Origin: Hydrogenophaga sp.
GTDB taxonomy: Bacteria; Pseudomonadota; Gammaproteobacteria; Burkholderiales; Burkholderiaceae_C
Assembly: GCF_019264445.1 (NCBI RefSeq)
Contig: NZ_JAHVAB010000041.1
Location: 1-36,313 of the forward strand
Length of the DNA stretch: 36,313 bases
Direction: 5' to 3'
In this document: positions 17,071 through 29,045 of the stretch, piece by piece
How the letters are laid out: every line of letters begins with the position of its first letter
Position numbering within the stretch: the stretch's first letter is position 1
Notes under the pieces: model-generated
Databases searched by the model: none
Told to the model about the DNA's origin: nothing
What the model saw: the letters and a program-made list of their open reading frames with translations, nothing else
Translations under genes and position numbers: made by a program

Positions 17071-18489
17071 ATGATCGAGGGCATTCCCCCAGACGCGTCC
17101 CCGGCCGTAGCCCGAGCGGACGCCCTTTCACTCTGGTCCATCTGCATGGATCGGTTGTCGCAAGAGATCCCCGAACAGCAGTTCAACACCTGGATCCGGC
17201 CACTGTCGGCGACGGTCGCGCCCGATGGCGCGCGCGTGGTCGTGTCGGTGGCCAATCGCTTCAAGCTGGACTGGATTCGCGCCCAGTACGCGGCCCGCAT
17301 TTCTGCGCTGCTGGAGGCGGCTCAAGGTGCGCCAGTGAGTCTTGAGTTGGTACTTGCTCCGCGTGAAGGCCCCAGCCGGACGGCACCCACACCTCGCACC
17401 GTCCAAGAGCAGGTGCTGGCCGAATTGCCCGATCTCGCGCCCGCCGAGGTGGCTGCGCCCACCGGCCCCAAGACACGGTTGAACCCGGCACTCGCGTTCT
17501 CCACGCTGGTGGAGGGCTCGGCCAACCGCATGGCGCGCGCCGCCGCCATGCACGTGGCCGGCAGCCTGGGCCAGCTTTACAACCCGCTGTTCATCTACGG
17601 CGGCGTCGGTCTGGGCAAGACCCACCTGGTGCATGCCATCGGCAACCACCTGCTGGCCGATCGTCCACAGGCCAAAGTTCTCTACATCCACGCGGAGCAA
17701 TTCGTATCGGATGTGGTCAAGGCCTACCAGCGCAAAACATTCGACGAATTCAAGGAGCGCTACCACTCGCTGGATCTGCTGTTGATCGATGACGTCCAGT
17801 TCTTCGCCAACAAGGAGCGCACCCAGGAGGAGTTCTTCAACGCCTTCGAGGCGCTGCTGGCCAAGAAGAGCCACATCGTGCTGACCAGCGACACCTATCC
17901 CAAGGGCCTGGCCGACATCCACGAACGGCTGGTGTCGCGCTTCGACTCGGGCCTGACCGTGGCGATCGAGCCGCCCGAGCTGGAAATGCGCGTGGCCATC
18001 CTGATCAACAAGGCGGCGGTGGAAAACGCCGTGATGCCTGAGGAAGTGGCGTTTTTCGTGGCCAAGAACGTGCGCTCCAACGTGCGTGAGCTCGAAGGCG
18101 CGCTGCGCAAGATCCTGGCGTACTCGCGTTTCAACCAGAAGGAGATCTCGATCCAGCTGGCGCGCGATGCGCTGAAAGACCTGCTGTCGATCCAGAACCG
18201 GCAGATCAGCGTGGAGAACATCCAGAAAACGGTGGCCGACTTCTACAAGATCAAGGTGGCCGACATGTACAGCAAGAAGCGCCCGGCCAGCATCGCCCGC
18301 CCGCGCCAGATTGCGATGTTCATTGCCAAGGAGTTGACCCAGAAAAGCCTGCCCGAAATCGGCGAGCTGTTTGGTGGGCGCGACCACACCACGGTGCTGC
18401 ATGCGGTGCGCAAAATCGGGGCTGAACGCCAGCAGAACACCGAGCTGAACCAGCAACTCCATGTGCTGGAACAGACGCTCAAGGGATGA
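17071..18489 (+). CDS. dnaA: Chromosomal replication initiator DnaA
   Basis: AAA+ initiator that binds and opens oriC. The 472-residue product has domain I ([20 protein letters not shown], 20-39), a linker (about 95-135), the AAA+ core with Walker [10 protein letters not shown] (177-185) and Walker B LLLIDD (236-241), and the C-terminal DNA-binding helix-turn-helix with the signature [14 protein letters not shown]. The N-terminus is about 18 residues longer than in many relatives ([18 protein letters not shown]); the ATG at 17071 is the only sensible start close to domain I. It is followed after 99 bp by dnaN. Confidence 0.98.
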   Translation: MIEGIPPDASPAVARADALSLWSICMDRLSQEIPEQQFNTWIRPLSATVAPDGARVVVSVANRFKLDWIRAQYAARISALLEAAQGAPVSLELVLAPREGPSRTAPTPRTVQEQVLAELPDLAPAEVAAPTGPKTRLNPALAFSTLVEGSANRMARAAAMHVAGSLGQLYNPLFIYGGVGLGKTHLVHAIGNHLLADRPQAKVLYIHAEQFVSDVVKAYQRKTFDEFKERYHSLDLLLIDDVQFFANKERTQEEFFNAFEALLAKKSHIVLTSDTYPKGLADIHERLVSRFDSGLTVAIEPPELEMRVAILINKAAVENAVMPEEVAFFVAKNVRSNVRELEGALRKILAYSRFNQKEISIQLARDALKDLLSIQNRQISVENIQKTVADFYKIKVADMYSKKRPASIARPRQIAMFIAKELTQKSLPEIGELFGGRDHTTVLHAVRKIGAERQQNTELNQQLHVLEQTLKG

Positions 18490-18588
18490 GCCCACAAAAA
18501 GGCGAAAATAGCGGGGATTTGGCCCGGAGGAGGGCCACCCGCGTGACAGGGACCGGCCTACAAGCAACCAGAGACGAAAGAGTCTGAC

Positions 18589-19695
18589 ATGATCGTTTTG
18601 AAATCGACCCAGGACAAGGTTTTGGCCGCACTGCAATCGGTGGCAGGCATTGTGGAACGCCGCCACACGCTGCCGATCCTGGCCAACGTCCTGTTGCGCA
18701 AGACCGGCTCGCAGGTGCAGCTGACCACCAGCGACCTTGAAATACAGATTCGGACCACGGCGGAGCTGGAAGGCGACGCAGGCAACTTCGCCACCACCCT
18801 GGGCGCGCGCAAGCTGATCGACATCTTGCGCACCATGCCTGGCGACCAGACGGTGAGCCTCGAATCCAGCGCGGGCAAGCTGATTCTGAAAGGCGGCAAG
18901 AGCCGCTTCACGCTGCAGAGCATGCCCGCGGAAGACTTTCCGCTGGTGCAGGAATCGGCGAGCTTCGGCCCCGTGTTCTCGGTGCCCCAGAAGACGCTCA
19001 AGAGCCTGCTCGGCCAGGTGTCGTTTGCCATGGCGGTACACGACATCCGCTACTACCTCAACGGCATCCTGTTCGTGGCCGAGGGCAAGCAGCTCAGCCT
19101 GGTGGCCACCGACGGCCACCGCCTGGCGTTCGCGTCCAGCACGCTGGATGTGGAAGTCCCCAAGCAGGAAGTGATCTTGCCGCGCAAGACGGTGCTGGAA
19201 CTGCAGCGCCTGCTCTCCGACAAGGAGGGCGCGATTGAAATGCAGTTCGCGGCCAACCAGGCCAAGTTCAGCTTCGACGGCATGGAGTTCGTCACCAAGC
19301 TGGTCGAGGGCAAGTTCCCCGACTACAACCGTGTGATCCCGAAGAACCACAAGAACATCGTCACGCTCGGTCGCCTGCCGCTGCTGGCTTCGCTGCAGCG
19401 CACGGCCATCATGACCAGCGAGAAGTTCAAGGGCGTGCGCCTGAACGTCGAGCCCGGCGCGCTGCGCGTGGCGTCGAGCAACGCCGAGCAGGAAGAAGCG
19501 GTGGACGAGCTCGACATCGACTACGGCGGCGACACGATCGAGATCGGCTTCAACGTCACCTACCTGATCGACGCGCTGCAGAACATGTCGCAGGAGATGG
19601 TTCGCATCGAACTCTCCGACGGCAACAGCTCCGCGCTGGTCACCAACCCCGACGACAACGCCTTCAAGTACGTTGTCATGCCCATGAGAATTTGA
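18589..19695 (+). CDS. dnaN: DNA polymerase III sliding clamp (beta subunit)
   Basis: Ring-shaped processivity clamp of 368 residues, typical length. The three repeated domains are visible. They include the N-terminal MIVLKSTQDKVLAALQSVAGI and ERRHTLPILANVLL, the central YYLNGILFVAEGKQLSLVATDGHRL and the C-terminal ending YVVMPMRI, which forms part of the hydrophobic clamp-binding pocket. The ATG at 18589 follows a purine-rich stretch. In the 99-bp gap after dnaA there is a GGCCC/GGGCC hairpin but no T-tract, so dnaA and dnaN are likely co-transcribed. Confidence 0.98.
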   Translation: MIVLKSTQDKVLAALQSVAGIVERRHTLPILANVLLRKTGSQVQLTTSDLEIQIRTTAELEGDAGNFATTLGARKLIDILRTMPGDQTVSLESSAGKLILKGGKSRFTLQSMPAEDFPLVQESASFGPVFSVPQKTLKSLLGQVSFAMAVHDIRYYLNGILFVAEGKQLSLVATDGHRLAFASSTLDVEVPKQEVILPRKTVLELQRLLSDKEGAIEMQFAANQAKFSFDGMEFVTKLVEGKFPDYNRVIPKNHKNIVTLGRLPLLASLQRTAIMTSEKFKGVRLNVEPGALRVASSNAEQEEAVDELDIDYGGDTIEIGFNVTYLIDALQNMSQEMVRIELSDGNSSALVTNPDDNAFKYVVMPMRI

Positions 19696-19699
19696 CCCC

Positions 19700-19757
19700 C
19701 CGCGCCGCCTGCGGCGTCACCCCCCGGGGGGCGCCATCTACGGCCCGGCAAAGCCGG
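19700..19757. repeat. GC-rich palindromic intergenic repeat (REP-like)
   Basis: Three hairpins lie within 58 bases: GCCGC-CT-GCGGC (19704-19715), the 12-bp palindrome CCCCCCGGGGGG (19720-19731) and CCGGC-AAA-GCCGG (19745-19757). It fills the dnaN-gyrB gap together with CCCGCTGCCTTGCGGG at 19818-19833. Similar GC-rich units are common between genes in Comamonadaceae genomes (family knowledge, not checked here). Confidence 0.65.
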
Positions 19758-19837
19758 TTCCGCGCTGGCCCCGACGGTACCCAGGCACGCGATGCCCTTT
19801 TGCTCAACCCGCTGCCTTGCGGGTTTGGCATTTCTAG

Positions 19838-22471
<2,634 letters not shown>

Positions 22472-22664
22472 TCCACCTGCTGGCGTAGGGCGCCACATTA
22501 AATGGAACTGGCGCCAAAGTGCTGCGACTGGAGGTCACTAGTTGTTGCGACTGCCCTATTTCGCGCCAAAGTTATCGCCAACTTATGGTGGTATTGGGTC
22601 TTGCTGCGCCCTTCTCACAGCGCATAAAACGTCGGTGTCCAGGTCGTCTATGCGGGGCGGATTC
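22472..22664. other. Non-coding scar with degenerate repeats, probably insertion-sequence end debris
   Basis: No gene is visible. GCGCCAAAGT occurs twice (22511-22520 and 22563-22572), each near a TTGCGACTG/CTGCGACTG motif, and GGCGCCA and TGGCGCCA flank an AT-rich stretch near 22489-22517. Short repeats of this sort are typical of the ends of some insertion sequences, which fits the transposase relics just upstream on the minus strand. Confidence 0.45.
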
Positions 22665-22748
22665 ACCGGTCGATGCAACACATTCGCTGAACATCTCAGC
22701 GGGGATATGGAAGCCGAGCGTCTTGCGCGGCCTCTCGTCGGTTACTAG
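22665..22748 (-). pseudogene. C-terminal relic of an IS30-family transposase
   Basis: On the minus strand this reads LVTDERPRKTLGFHIPAEMF followed by SECVASTG. The ERPRKTLGF..PAE segment is the conserved C-terminal end of IS30-type transposases. About 28 codons remain; the usual stop seems to have been lost by a one-base change after STG. The DDE catalytic domain is missing, so this is not functional. Confidence 0.72.
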
Positions 22749-22861
22749 CGGGGCTCTTCATTGCCCACCCGCAGGTACTTTTAAACGGTGTTGCGAGCCA
22801 GGCCTGTGGGCCTGGAGATCTCGCGGATGGACATCTGTGCGCGCAGTGCCCAGCGTCTCAT
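22748..22861 (-). pseudogene. N-terminal relic of an IS21-family transposase (IstA type)
   Basis: On the minus strand 38 codons read MRRWALRAQMSIREISRPTG, then LARNTV, a stop, and KYLRVGNEEPR. The SIREI..TGL.RNTV.KYLR..EPR pattern is the N-terminal helix-turn-helix of IstA. Codon 27 is TAA (22781-22783), probably from AAA, and the frame ends at the junction with the IS30 relic. No catalytic domain remains. Confidence 0.72.
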
Positions 22862-22913
22862 GACACTCGGTGTCGCAGCTTTCAGTGGAAGACAACAGGC
22901 TTCCGTCATATAG

Positions 22914-23636
22914 CTACCGACTTCTGGCTGACTTTGACGTCATGCCCATCTTTCCGACCGCAACCGGACGAATGCCATGAGCCAGCAGGCCGATGAAAAT
23001 GTCAGCGACCTCATCGCCACGCAGGCGACCTTCTGCGTGGAACCATTGGGAAATTCCCCCGACGGCCCCCATGAACCAGAATACGGCCAACTTGGCATCG
23101 CATGGTGCGATGGACCCGTCTCGAATGCCATCCTCAAACACCTGGCGCAACTCCAGATCGAACTTGCGGCGCCTTGCGGTGATCTTCTTCTGATCCGCGG
23201 GCGTCATGGCCGAAAAATCGTGCAGGATCGCAGGCGCCCCCATTTCGTCGGTCAGCAGTGAGATGTAGTTCTTGATGAAGGTCGTGATGCGTCCATACCC
23301 CGTGGATTCCGAGGCAATGGCGTCCTTCAGAACCTGGTCCCCCAGCCTCATCGACAGCTCGTGGCACTCGTAGATCAGTTCCTGCTTGTTCTTGAAGTAG
23401 TAGTAGAGCGCCGGCTTCGTGACATTGAGCGCCGCAGCGATCTCATCCAGAGACACATTCTTGTACCCGTGGCGGCCGAACGTGCGGGACGCCTCCGCAA
23501 TGACCGCCTGCTTCTTCAGCTGGTATTGTTCATCCGCGCCGCCGACCGCGTTGTTCCACTTCACGCTCTTGGCAGGGCGTTTGGCGGCCGGGCAACGGGG
23601 CCGCAGCTTCGGCTTGGCGTCGACTTGCGTGCTCAT
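22914..23636 (-). CDS. TetR/AcrR-family transcriptional regulator
   Basis: Probable repressor of the adjacent catabolic genes, 240 residues. The helix-turn-helix is at about residues 62-85 (SLDEIAAALNVTKPALYYYF followed by KNKQEL), preceded by ASRTFGRHGYKN. The C-terminal ligand domain includes DFSAMTPADQKKITARRRKF. The N-terminus carries an unusual 40-residue basic, proline-containing extension before the HTH. The ATG at 23634-23636 has AGGA nine bases upstream. It lies 91 bp downstream of the acyl-CoA dehydrogenase gene on the same strand and borders the transposase scar. Relatives near beta-oxidation operons usually sense acyl-CoAs, but the ligand is not known here. Confidence 0.92.
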   Translation of the reverse strand: MSTQVDAKPKLRPRCPAAKRPAKSVKWNNAVGGADEQYQLKKQAVIAEASRTFGRHGYKNVSLDEIAAALNVTKPALYYYFKNKQELIYECHELSMRLGDQVLKDAIASESTGYGRITTFIKNYISLLTDEMGAPAILHDFSAMTPADQKKITARRRKFDLELRQVFEDGIRDGSIAPCDAKLAVFWFMGAVGGISQWFHAEGRLRGDEVADIFIGLLAHGIRPVAVGKMGMTSKSARSR

Positions 23637-23727
23637 TCTTCTGTGTCCTCTGCGCATTTGCCCCGAAAAGGGCGAGTTTCAATGATATCGGACAGGCAAG
23701 TCGCAACGCCAGACCTGCGAGCTGGCG

Positions 23728-24879
23728 TCAACCCGCCAGCAGTTGCCGCGCGATGATCAGCCGTTGGATGTGGCTGGTGCCCTCGTAGATCTTCGTCACC
23801 CGCACGTCGCGGTAGTAGCGTTCGACGGGGAAATCGTTCACGTAACCATAGCCGCCATGCACCTGAAGCGCGGCCGAACAGACCTTCTCCGCCATCTCGC
23901 TGGCGAACAGTTTGGCCATCGCGGCTTCCTTGATGGACGGCAGCTTCGCGTCCGTCAAGCGCGCCGCGTACAACATGAACTGGCGCGCCACGTCCACCTG
24001 CGTGGCCATCTCCGCCAGGTCAAAGCTGACGGCCTGCAACTCGGCGATCGGCTTTCCGTAGGCTTCACGCTCCTTCGCGTATCGGATCGCGGCCTCCAGG
24101 GCAGCGCGGGCAATGCCGATGGACAGCGCAGCGATCGCAATGCGGCCGTCGGAGAGCAACGAGAGCGCCTTGCCGTAGCCGCGACCTTCCTCGCCGATCA
24201 TGTTCTTCGCCGGCACACGCAGGTTGTCCAGCTGAATCTGGGCCGTGTGGGCCGTGTGCTGGCCCAGCTTGTTTTCGATTCGCAGGCATTGGTAACCGGG
24301 CTCCTTCGGGTCCGCGATGAACAGGCTGAAGCGGTCGCGAGCGCCAGGCGCGCCCGTGGCGGCAACCACCAGGGCGAAGCCGGCCTCGCTGCCGTTGGAG
24401 ATCCATTGCTTGCTCCCATTGAGCACGTAGCTGTCCCCCTCGCGCCTCGCCGTGGTGCGGATGGCGGCGGTGTCGGAACCCGCATGGGGCTCCGACAACA
24501 GGAAAGCCCCGATGCGCTGGGCGCGGGCCAGCTCCGGCAGGTAGGCGCGCATCTGCTCCTCGGTGCCGAATGAGCGCAGCACGTGCGCGGACGAGTTGTG
24601 CACATGCATCATGGTGGCGAAACCACCATCCGCAGCGGCGAACTCCTCGATCGCCAGACAGTACTCCACGAACGACAGTCCGGATCCGCCGTGGGCCTGA
24701 GGCGCCAGCATCCCCATGAAGCCGAGCTCGGCCACCGCCCGGATTTCATCGTGGGGCCAGGCGCTGCTGCGATCGCGCTCGGCCGCGGTGCTGGCCACCA
24801 CTTCGCTGGCGACGCGACGGGCCGACTCCCGGATCATCACTTCCTGTTCGCTCAAAAATGCATTGGAAACACTTGTCAT
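23728..24879 (-). CDS. Acyl-CoA dehydrogenase
   Basis: FAD enzyme that introduces the alpha,beta double bond in an acyl-CoA. The 383-residue product is a standard short/branched-chain-type member with the three-domain fold. FLLSEPHAGSDTAAI (126-140) and NGSKQWISNGSEA are the FAD/substrate segments. QVHGGYGY (339-346) and the catalytic base E366 in VTKIYEGTSHIQR are in the usual C-terminal place. The catalytic Glu position is that of short-chain, medium-chain and 2-methyl-branched-chain enzymes, not the isovaleryl or long-chain type. It follows the LivF-type gene by 45 bp and probably ends the main operon. Confidence 0.95.
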   Translation of the reverse strand: MTSVSNAFLSEQEVMIRESARRVASEVVASTAAERDRSSAWPHDEIRAVAELGFMGMLAPQAHGGSGLSFVEYCLAIEEFAAADGGFATMMHVHNSSAHVLRSFGTEEQMRAYLPELARAQRIGAFLLSEPHAGSDTAAIRTTARREGDSYVLNGSKQWISNGSEAGFALVVAATGAPGARDRFSLFIADPKEPGYQCLRIENKLGQHTAHTAQIQLDNLRVPAKNMIGEEGRGYGKALSLLSDGRIAIAALSIGIARAALEAAIRYAKEREAYGKPIAELQAVSFDLAEMATQVDVARQFMLYAARLTDAKLPSIKEAAMAKLFASEMAEKVCSAALQVHGGYGYVNDFPVERYYRDVRVTKIYEGTSHIQRLIIARQLLAG

Positions 24880-24924
24880 GGCTCGTCCTTGAAGGTTGTC
24901 GATGGCGTTGGGCGGATCGGCCCA

Positions 24925-25773
24925 TCAGCCCAACCACCGCTTGCGGCGGCGGTAATGTTTCATGTCCCTGAAGCTCTTGCGCTCGCCTTCCACCGTCAGG
25001 CCCAGGTAGAACTCGCGCACGTCCTCGTTGCTCCTGAGGCTGGCAGAGGGGCCTTCGAGCACGACCCGACCGCCTTCCATCACGTAGCCGTAGTCGGCCA
25101 GCTCCAGCGCGACGCGCGTGTTCTGCTCGACGATCAGCAGCGTCAGGCCACTGGCCTTGAGATCGGCGAGCAAACCGTAGACCTCTTCCACCATGAGCGG
25201 TGCCAGGCCCAGCGAGGGCTCATCGATCATGACCAGCTTGGGTCTGGCCATGAGGGCCCGCCCGATCACCAGCAACTGCTGCTCCCCCCCGGACAGGTAG
25301 CCCGCCGTGCGGTGGCGCAAGGCGGCAAGCCGCTGGATGCGGCCATACACCTCGTCCAGCAGTTCACGGGCGTCTCGCCCAGGGCCCATGTGCCCGCCGA
25401 CCACCAGGTTCTGCTCCACCGTCATGTGCCGCAGCACCTTGCGGCCTTCCATGACATGCACCAGCCCCCTGCGCACCTGCTCGGCCGGGTTGCCCCCCGT
25501 GATGTCGGCCCCATCGAAGCGGATGGTGCCCGCCGTCACGCGGCCATCTTCGGTCTTGATCAGGTTCGAGATGGCCTTCAGGGTGGTGCTCTTGCCCGCC
25601 CCATTAGCGCCCAGCAAGGTCACGCACTGCCCGGTGGGCACCTGGGCGGAAATGCCTTTGACAGCGAGGATGACATCGCTGTACAGGACCTCGACGTTGT
25701 TCAGTTCAAGCACGGGTGACTCCGTTGGAGTGGGCGTGGACCGCGATCGATCCGGATCCACGCCGGGGTTCAT
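24925..25773 (-). CDS. ABC importer ATP-binding protein, LivF type
   Basis: One of two ATPases of a branched-chain-amino-acid-type (HAAT family) importer. The 282-residue product has Walker A GANGAGKST, signature LSGGEQQ and Walker B LVMIDEP, with the H-loop region LLIVEQN typical of LivF. It has an extra N-terminal 20 residues (MNPGVDPDRSRSTPTPTESP) and a basic C-terminal tail (KHYRRRKRWLG) not usual in E. coli LivF. The ATG directly follows the stop codon of the binding-protein gene, so the two are coupled. Substrate specificity is set by the binding protein, not by this subunit. Confidence 0.94.
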   Translation of the reverse strand: MNPGVDPDRSRSTPTPTESPVLELNNVEVLYSDVILAVKGISAQVPTGQCVTLLGANGAGKSTTLKAISNLIKTEDGRVTAGTIRFDGADITGGNPAEQVRRGLVHVMEGRKVLRHMTVEQNLVVGGHMGPGRDARELLDEVYGRIQRLAALRHRTAGYLSGGEQQLLVIGRALMARPKLVMIDEPSLGLAPLMVEEVYGLLADLKASGLTLLIVEQNTRVALELADYGYVMEGGRVVLEGPSASLRSNEDVREFYLGLTVEGERKSFRDMKHYRRRKRWLG

Positions 25774-27024
25774 TTACCACTTGTTCAACACGGGCATGGG
25801 AACGTTCTGTTCCAGCAGCTTGTACTTGCCCTTTTCCACCGTGCCGATGTTGACGGCCAGGCCTTCGGTGGGAAATGGCGCATCCTTGCCGTACTGCAGG
25901 TTGGGCAGCACGCCAAAGCTGCGCTCGCTCGGCATCGGCGTGGACAGCAGCGCCGCGCGGACGTCCTCCCCCTTGACGCCCTTGACCCCCTTGGTCTTGA
26001 TCGCCTGCTCGACGGCACGGGCCACGATGAGGCCCTGGCTCATGCCCATGATGCAGGCCGAGGTGTAGCTGACCTGTGCCTTGTACTTGCTGCGCAGCTG
26101 GTCGAAGAAGGCCCGCGCCGTGGTCGGATCGTCCGTGGGCATGGCCATGCCGTAGACCTCGTAGTTGCCTTCCATCTGCTCCAGACCACCCAGGGCCTTG
26201 CCCGATGAAATCAAGCCGTTGTGGGCCGACATGACGATGGGGATGTTGGTCTTGCCCAGGCTTTGCAGGGCACGGCGCGTCGCCACCACGGAGGCCGTGT
26301 TGTTGAAGACCTGGAGTACGGTCGCGCCCTTGCGAATCAGGCGGTTCACTTGCTGCGTCAGGTCGGTGGGCTGGGCTTCGGTGTAGACCGTCTCCACGAC
26401 TTCCAGGATCTTGGGGTTGTCTTTCGCGAACTTCTCGGTTCCCTTGTGGATGTCCACGTAAGCCGGGGACACTTCGGAGGAAATCACACCGACCTTGATG
26501 GGCGCGGCGGAACCGGATTTCTTCTGCAACCAGGTGTAGAAGGCCGCCACCTCGTGCGGGTAGGTGGCTCGGGCGTTGAACACCCAGCTGTCGCTCTTCC
26601 AGGCAAAGCCATAACCGGCCGTGGCCAGGACCTGGGGCACCTTGTCGTTGGGCAGGCGCTGCTGCAGGGCCGCCGCGTCCGACCCGCCGATGCCCAGAAT
26701 GGCCACGGGGTCCAGCTCCGACCGGATGCCGGGCCACAGGCTGGCGACCTGCGCGACGTCGTAGCGCGTGTCGTACTCCTTGACGCGAAGCGCCACACCC
26801 TGGGGCTTGCCCACCTCCTCACTCCACCAGTCGAGCACGCCCTTGCGGCAACCGGTCATGTCCTTCATGACGTCGGCATAAGGCCCGGTGAAGTCGGCCA
26901 GTCCAGCGATGTTGTAGGTGGTCTGTGCCTGGGCCGTGCCCGCGAGACCGAACACACCGGCGGCCAAGGCACCGCATCGCGCCACGCGGGCAAAGGCCGA
27001 CAGACATCCATTGTTTGTATTCAC
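25774..27024 (-). CDS. ABC importer periplasmic substrate-binding protein, LivK-like
   Basis: Type I periplasmic binding protein of about 416 residues. The GTG at 27022-27024 has AGGAG six bases upstream and gives a clean signal peptide (VNTNNGCLSAFARVARCGAL then AAGVFGLAGTAQA, cleavage after AQA). An earlier ATG at 27066 would put 14 residues in front of it. The mature protein begins QTTYNIAGLADFTGPYADVM, characteristic of the Leu/Ile/Val-binding-protein-like fold used for amino acids, aromatic acids and other small carboxylates. It sits between livM-type and livF-type genes. With acyl-CoA enzymes around it, a carboxylic acid is the likely ligand (inference). Confidence 0.93.
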   Translation of the reverse strand: MNTNNGCLSAFARVARCGALAAGVFGLAGTAQAQTTYNIAGLADFTGPYADVMKDMTGCRKGVLDWWSEEVGKPQGVALRVKEYDTRYDVAQVASLWPGIRSELDPVAILGIGGSDAAALQQRLPNDKVPQVLATAGYGFAWKSDSWVFNARATYPHEVAAFYTWLQKKSGSAAPIKVGVISSEVSPAYVDIHKGTEKFAKDNPKILEVVETVYTEAQPTDLTQQVNRLIRKGATVLQVFNNTASVVATRRALQSLGKTNIPIVMSAHNGLISSGKALGGLEQMEGNYEVYGMAMPTDDPTTARAFFDQLRSKYKAQVSYTSACIMGMSQGLIVARAVEQAIKTKGVKGVKGEDVRAALLSTPMPSERSFGVLPNLQYGKDAPFPTEGLAVNIGTVEKGKYKLLEQNVPMPVLNKW

Positions 27025-27105
27025 GCAAGTCTCCTGGTTTTGATCACGCTGTCCAACACGAATCAACCGTCCTCCAGCGCAGCGGACGGCCGCGAAAGTC
27101 CGGTA

Positions 27106-28164
27106 TCAGTAGGGGTAGGGCCACATCCGGTAGGACCGCTTGAGAATGTTCCAGCGGTGCATCAGTCCACGCGGCTCGAAGATCAGGAAGCCGGCGATGA
27201 TGCCGCCCAGAAAGATGTTCATCGCGGCGAAGACCACGTCGCCGCTCAGGAACGAGAAGCTCTCGACCAGGGAAGGGCCCATGCTGGTAAAGGACTCCTG
27301 CGCAAGGCGGATGACGAACACACCAATCAGTGCGCCTGTCACCGAGCCCATGCCACCCACGATGATCATGGCGATGAACCAGATGGAGTGGATCAGGGTG
27401 AACTGATCGATCGAGACGAAGCGCACGTAGTACGCCCACAGCCCGCCTCCGATGCCCGCATAGAAGGCGCCCAGCAGGAAGGCCAGTGCCTTGGTGCGCA
27501 CCACGTTGATGCCCATCATGCCGGAGGCGACGTCGTCATCGCGCACGGCGGCGAAGATCCGGCCATGCCGGCTGCGGGCCACGCCATAGGCGCCCGCGAT
27601 CATGATGCAGGCCACCACCAGACACAGGTAGTAGACGCCGGCATCGGTGTCGAGCACCACGCCGAACAGCCGTGCCGCATCGACCGTGATGCCGTTGGAC
27701 CCACCCAGCCAGGCAGCGGGCAGGTTCAGCACCATGAAATGGAACAGGATCTGCGCCGCGATCGTGGTGAGGGCCAGGTAAAAGCCCTTGATGCGGACAG
27801 CGGCCAGGCCAAACACCAGGCCGAACAGGGCCGCGCACACGCCACCGACCGGCAACGCGATCCAGAACGGCAGGCCGCCCTTGGTCGCGAGCAGCGCGGT
27901 GGCGTAGGCGCCCACGCCCATGAAGGCTGCCTGTCCCATGTTGATCTGCCCGGCCAGGCCGGTGTTGATCTGCAAGCCGATCACCACCACGGCGGTGATC
28001 AGCATCGAGGTCATCACCGCCACCGAGCGGGCGTCGGCGATCAGGGGCAGCGCAAACATGGCCAAGACGAACAAGGCCAGCGTCACGGCCTGGCTGCGCG
28101 TGCGCACCAGCGCCTGGTCCTGGGCAAACGAGGTCGCGAAAACACCTGCGGGATCCATGCTCAT
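27106..28164 (-). CDS. ABC importer permease, LivM type
   Basis: Inner-membrane permease of 352 residues with about nine to ten helices. Characteristic sequences are NTGLAGQINMGQAAFMGVGAY, the EAA-like loop region GRIFAAVRDDDVASGMMGINV and the C-terminal SIWFIAMIIVGGMGSVTGALIG. The ATG at 28162-28164 overlaps the stop of the LivH-type gene. It is the partner of LivH in the translocation pore. Confidence 0.95.
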   Translation of the reverse strand: MSMDPAGVFATSFAQDQALVRTRSQAVTLALFVLAMFALPLIADARSVAVMTSMLITAVVVIGLQINTGLAGQINMGQAAFMGVGAYATALLATKGGLPFWIALPVGGVCAALFGLVFGLAAVRIKGFYLALTTIAAQILFHFMVLNLPAAWLGGSNGITVDAARLFGVVLDTDAGVYYLCLVVACIMIAGAYGVARSRHGRIFAAVRDDDVASGMMGINVVRTKALAFLLGAFYAGIGGGLWAYYVRFVSIDQFTLIHSIWFIAMIIVGGMGSVTGALIGVFVIRLAQESFTSMGPSLVESFSFLSGDVVFAAMNIFLGGIIAGFLIFEPRGLMHRWNILKRSYRMWPYPY

Positions 28165-29045
28165 ACCCTCTCAATGGTTTTCCAGCCGAACATGCCGGTG
28201 GGACGGATCAACAACATCAACAACATGATGATGAAAGGGAAGACCGAGCCGAGCGCCCCGCCCACCAGGGGATCGAGGTAGGCCGACGCCAGCCCCTGGA
28301 TAACCCCGACCAGAATGCCGGCTAGCAGCAGCCCGGCCAGCGACTCCAGGCCCGCGAGCAGCGCCACGGGCAGCGCGGCCAGGCCGATGTCGGAACTCAT
28401 CATGTTGATGGACCGGCCACTCAGGTGGACCATCGCGCCCAGCGTCGAAAGCACGGCACCCAGCATCCAGGCAAACGCGATCGAGCGTTGCACCGAGATG
28501 CCCATCGACATCGCGACCTGGTGGTCTTCGGCCACGGCCGTCATCGTCAGACCCATGCGGGTCCGATTGAAGAACCAAGAAAGGCCAAAGCCGATGGCCA
28601 CGGTCAGGATGCCGCCGTAGAGGAGCGAGCGGGAGATCACCACATCACCCAGGATGATGGGTTCGATCGGAAAGATGATCGGGAAGGCGCGCACCTGGGG
28701 ACCAAAGAACACCAGCACAATCCCGCGGATCAGGATCAGCAGTCCGATCGTCACCATCACCATCGAGAACACGGATTCGCCCACGAGGCGCGCGAAAAAG
28801 ATGCGCTCGATCATCAGGCCGAAGATCGCCGCGCTGGCGAAGGCCACGGGCAAGCCCAGCCACACCGGCATGCCCATCTGGATGATGGTCCACCACACCA
28901 TGTAGCCGCCGAAGACGACCAGCTCCCCCTGTGCAAAGTTGAACACTTTGGACGCGCGGTAGATCACCACGAAGCCCATCGCCATGAGGGCGTAGAGCAG
29001 ACCGGTCAATGCCCCGTTGACGAGGTAGTTCAGAAAATCGCTCAT
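28161..29045 (-). CDS. ABC importer permease, LivH type
   Basis: Inner-membrane permease of 294 residues, with MGFVVIYRASKVFNFAQGELVVFGGY and TRMGLTMTAVAEDHQVAMSMGIS as the typical family signatures, and about eight helices. Its ATG overlaps the stop codon of the preceding acyl-CoA ligase gene (ATGA), and its own stop overlaps livM's start. The overlap with a ligase on one side and a permease on the other places transport and CoA activation under one transcript. Confidence 0.95.
   Translation of the reverse strand: MSDFLNYLVNGALTGLLYALMAMGFVVIYRASKVFNFAQGELVVFGGYMVWWTIIQMGMPVWLGLPVAFASAAIFGLMIERIFFARLVGESVFSMVMVTIGLLILIRGIVLVFFGPQVRAFPIIFPIEPIILGDVVISRSLLYGGILTVAIGFGLSWFFNRTRMGLTMTAVAEDHQVAMSMGISVQRSIAFAWMLGAVLSTLGAMVHLSGRSINMMSSDIGLAALPVALLAGLESLAGLLLAGILVGVIQGLASAYLDPLVGGALGSVFPFIIMLLMLLIRPTGMFGWKTIERV

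Noticed and set aside
17128..19350. A 740-codon open frame on the minus strand across dnaA and dnaN
   Set aside because: It is antisense to two essential genes with clear motifs and has composition typical of a complementary-frame shadow.
23706..23728. ACGCCAG/CTGGCGT inverted repeat overlapping the acyl-CoA dehydrogenase stop codon as a terminator
   Set aside because: There is no T-tract after it on either strand, so it does not qualify as an intrinsic terminator.
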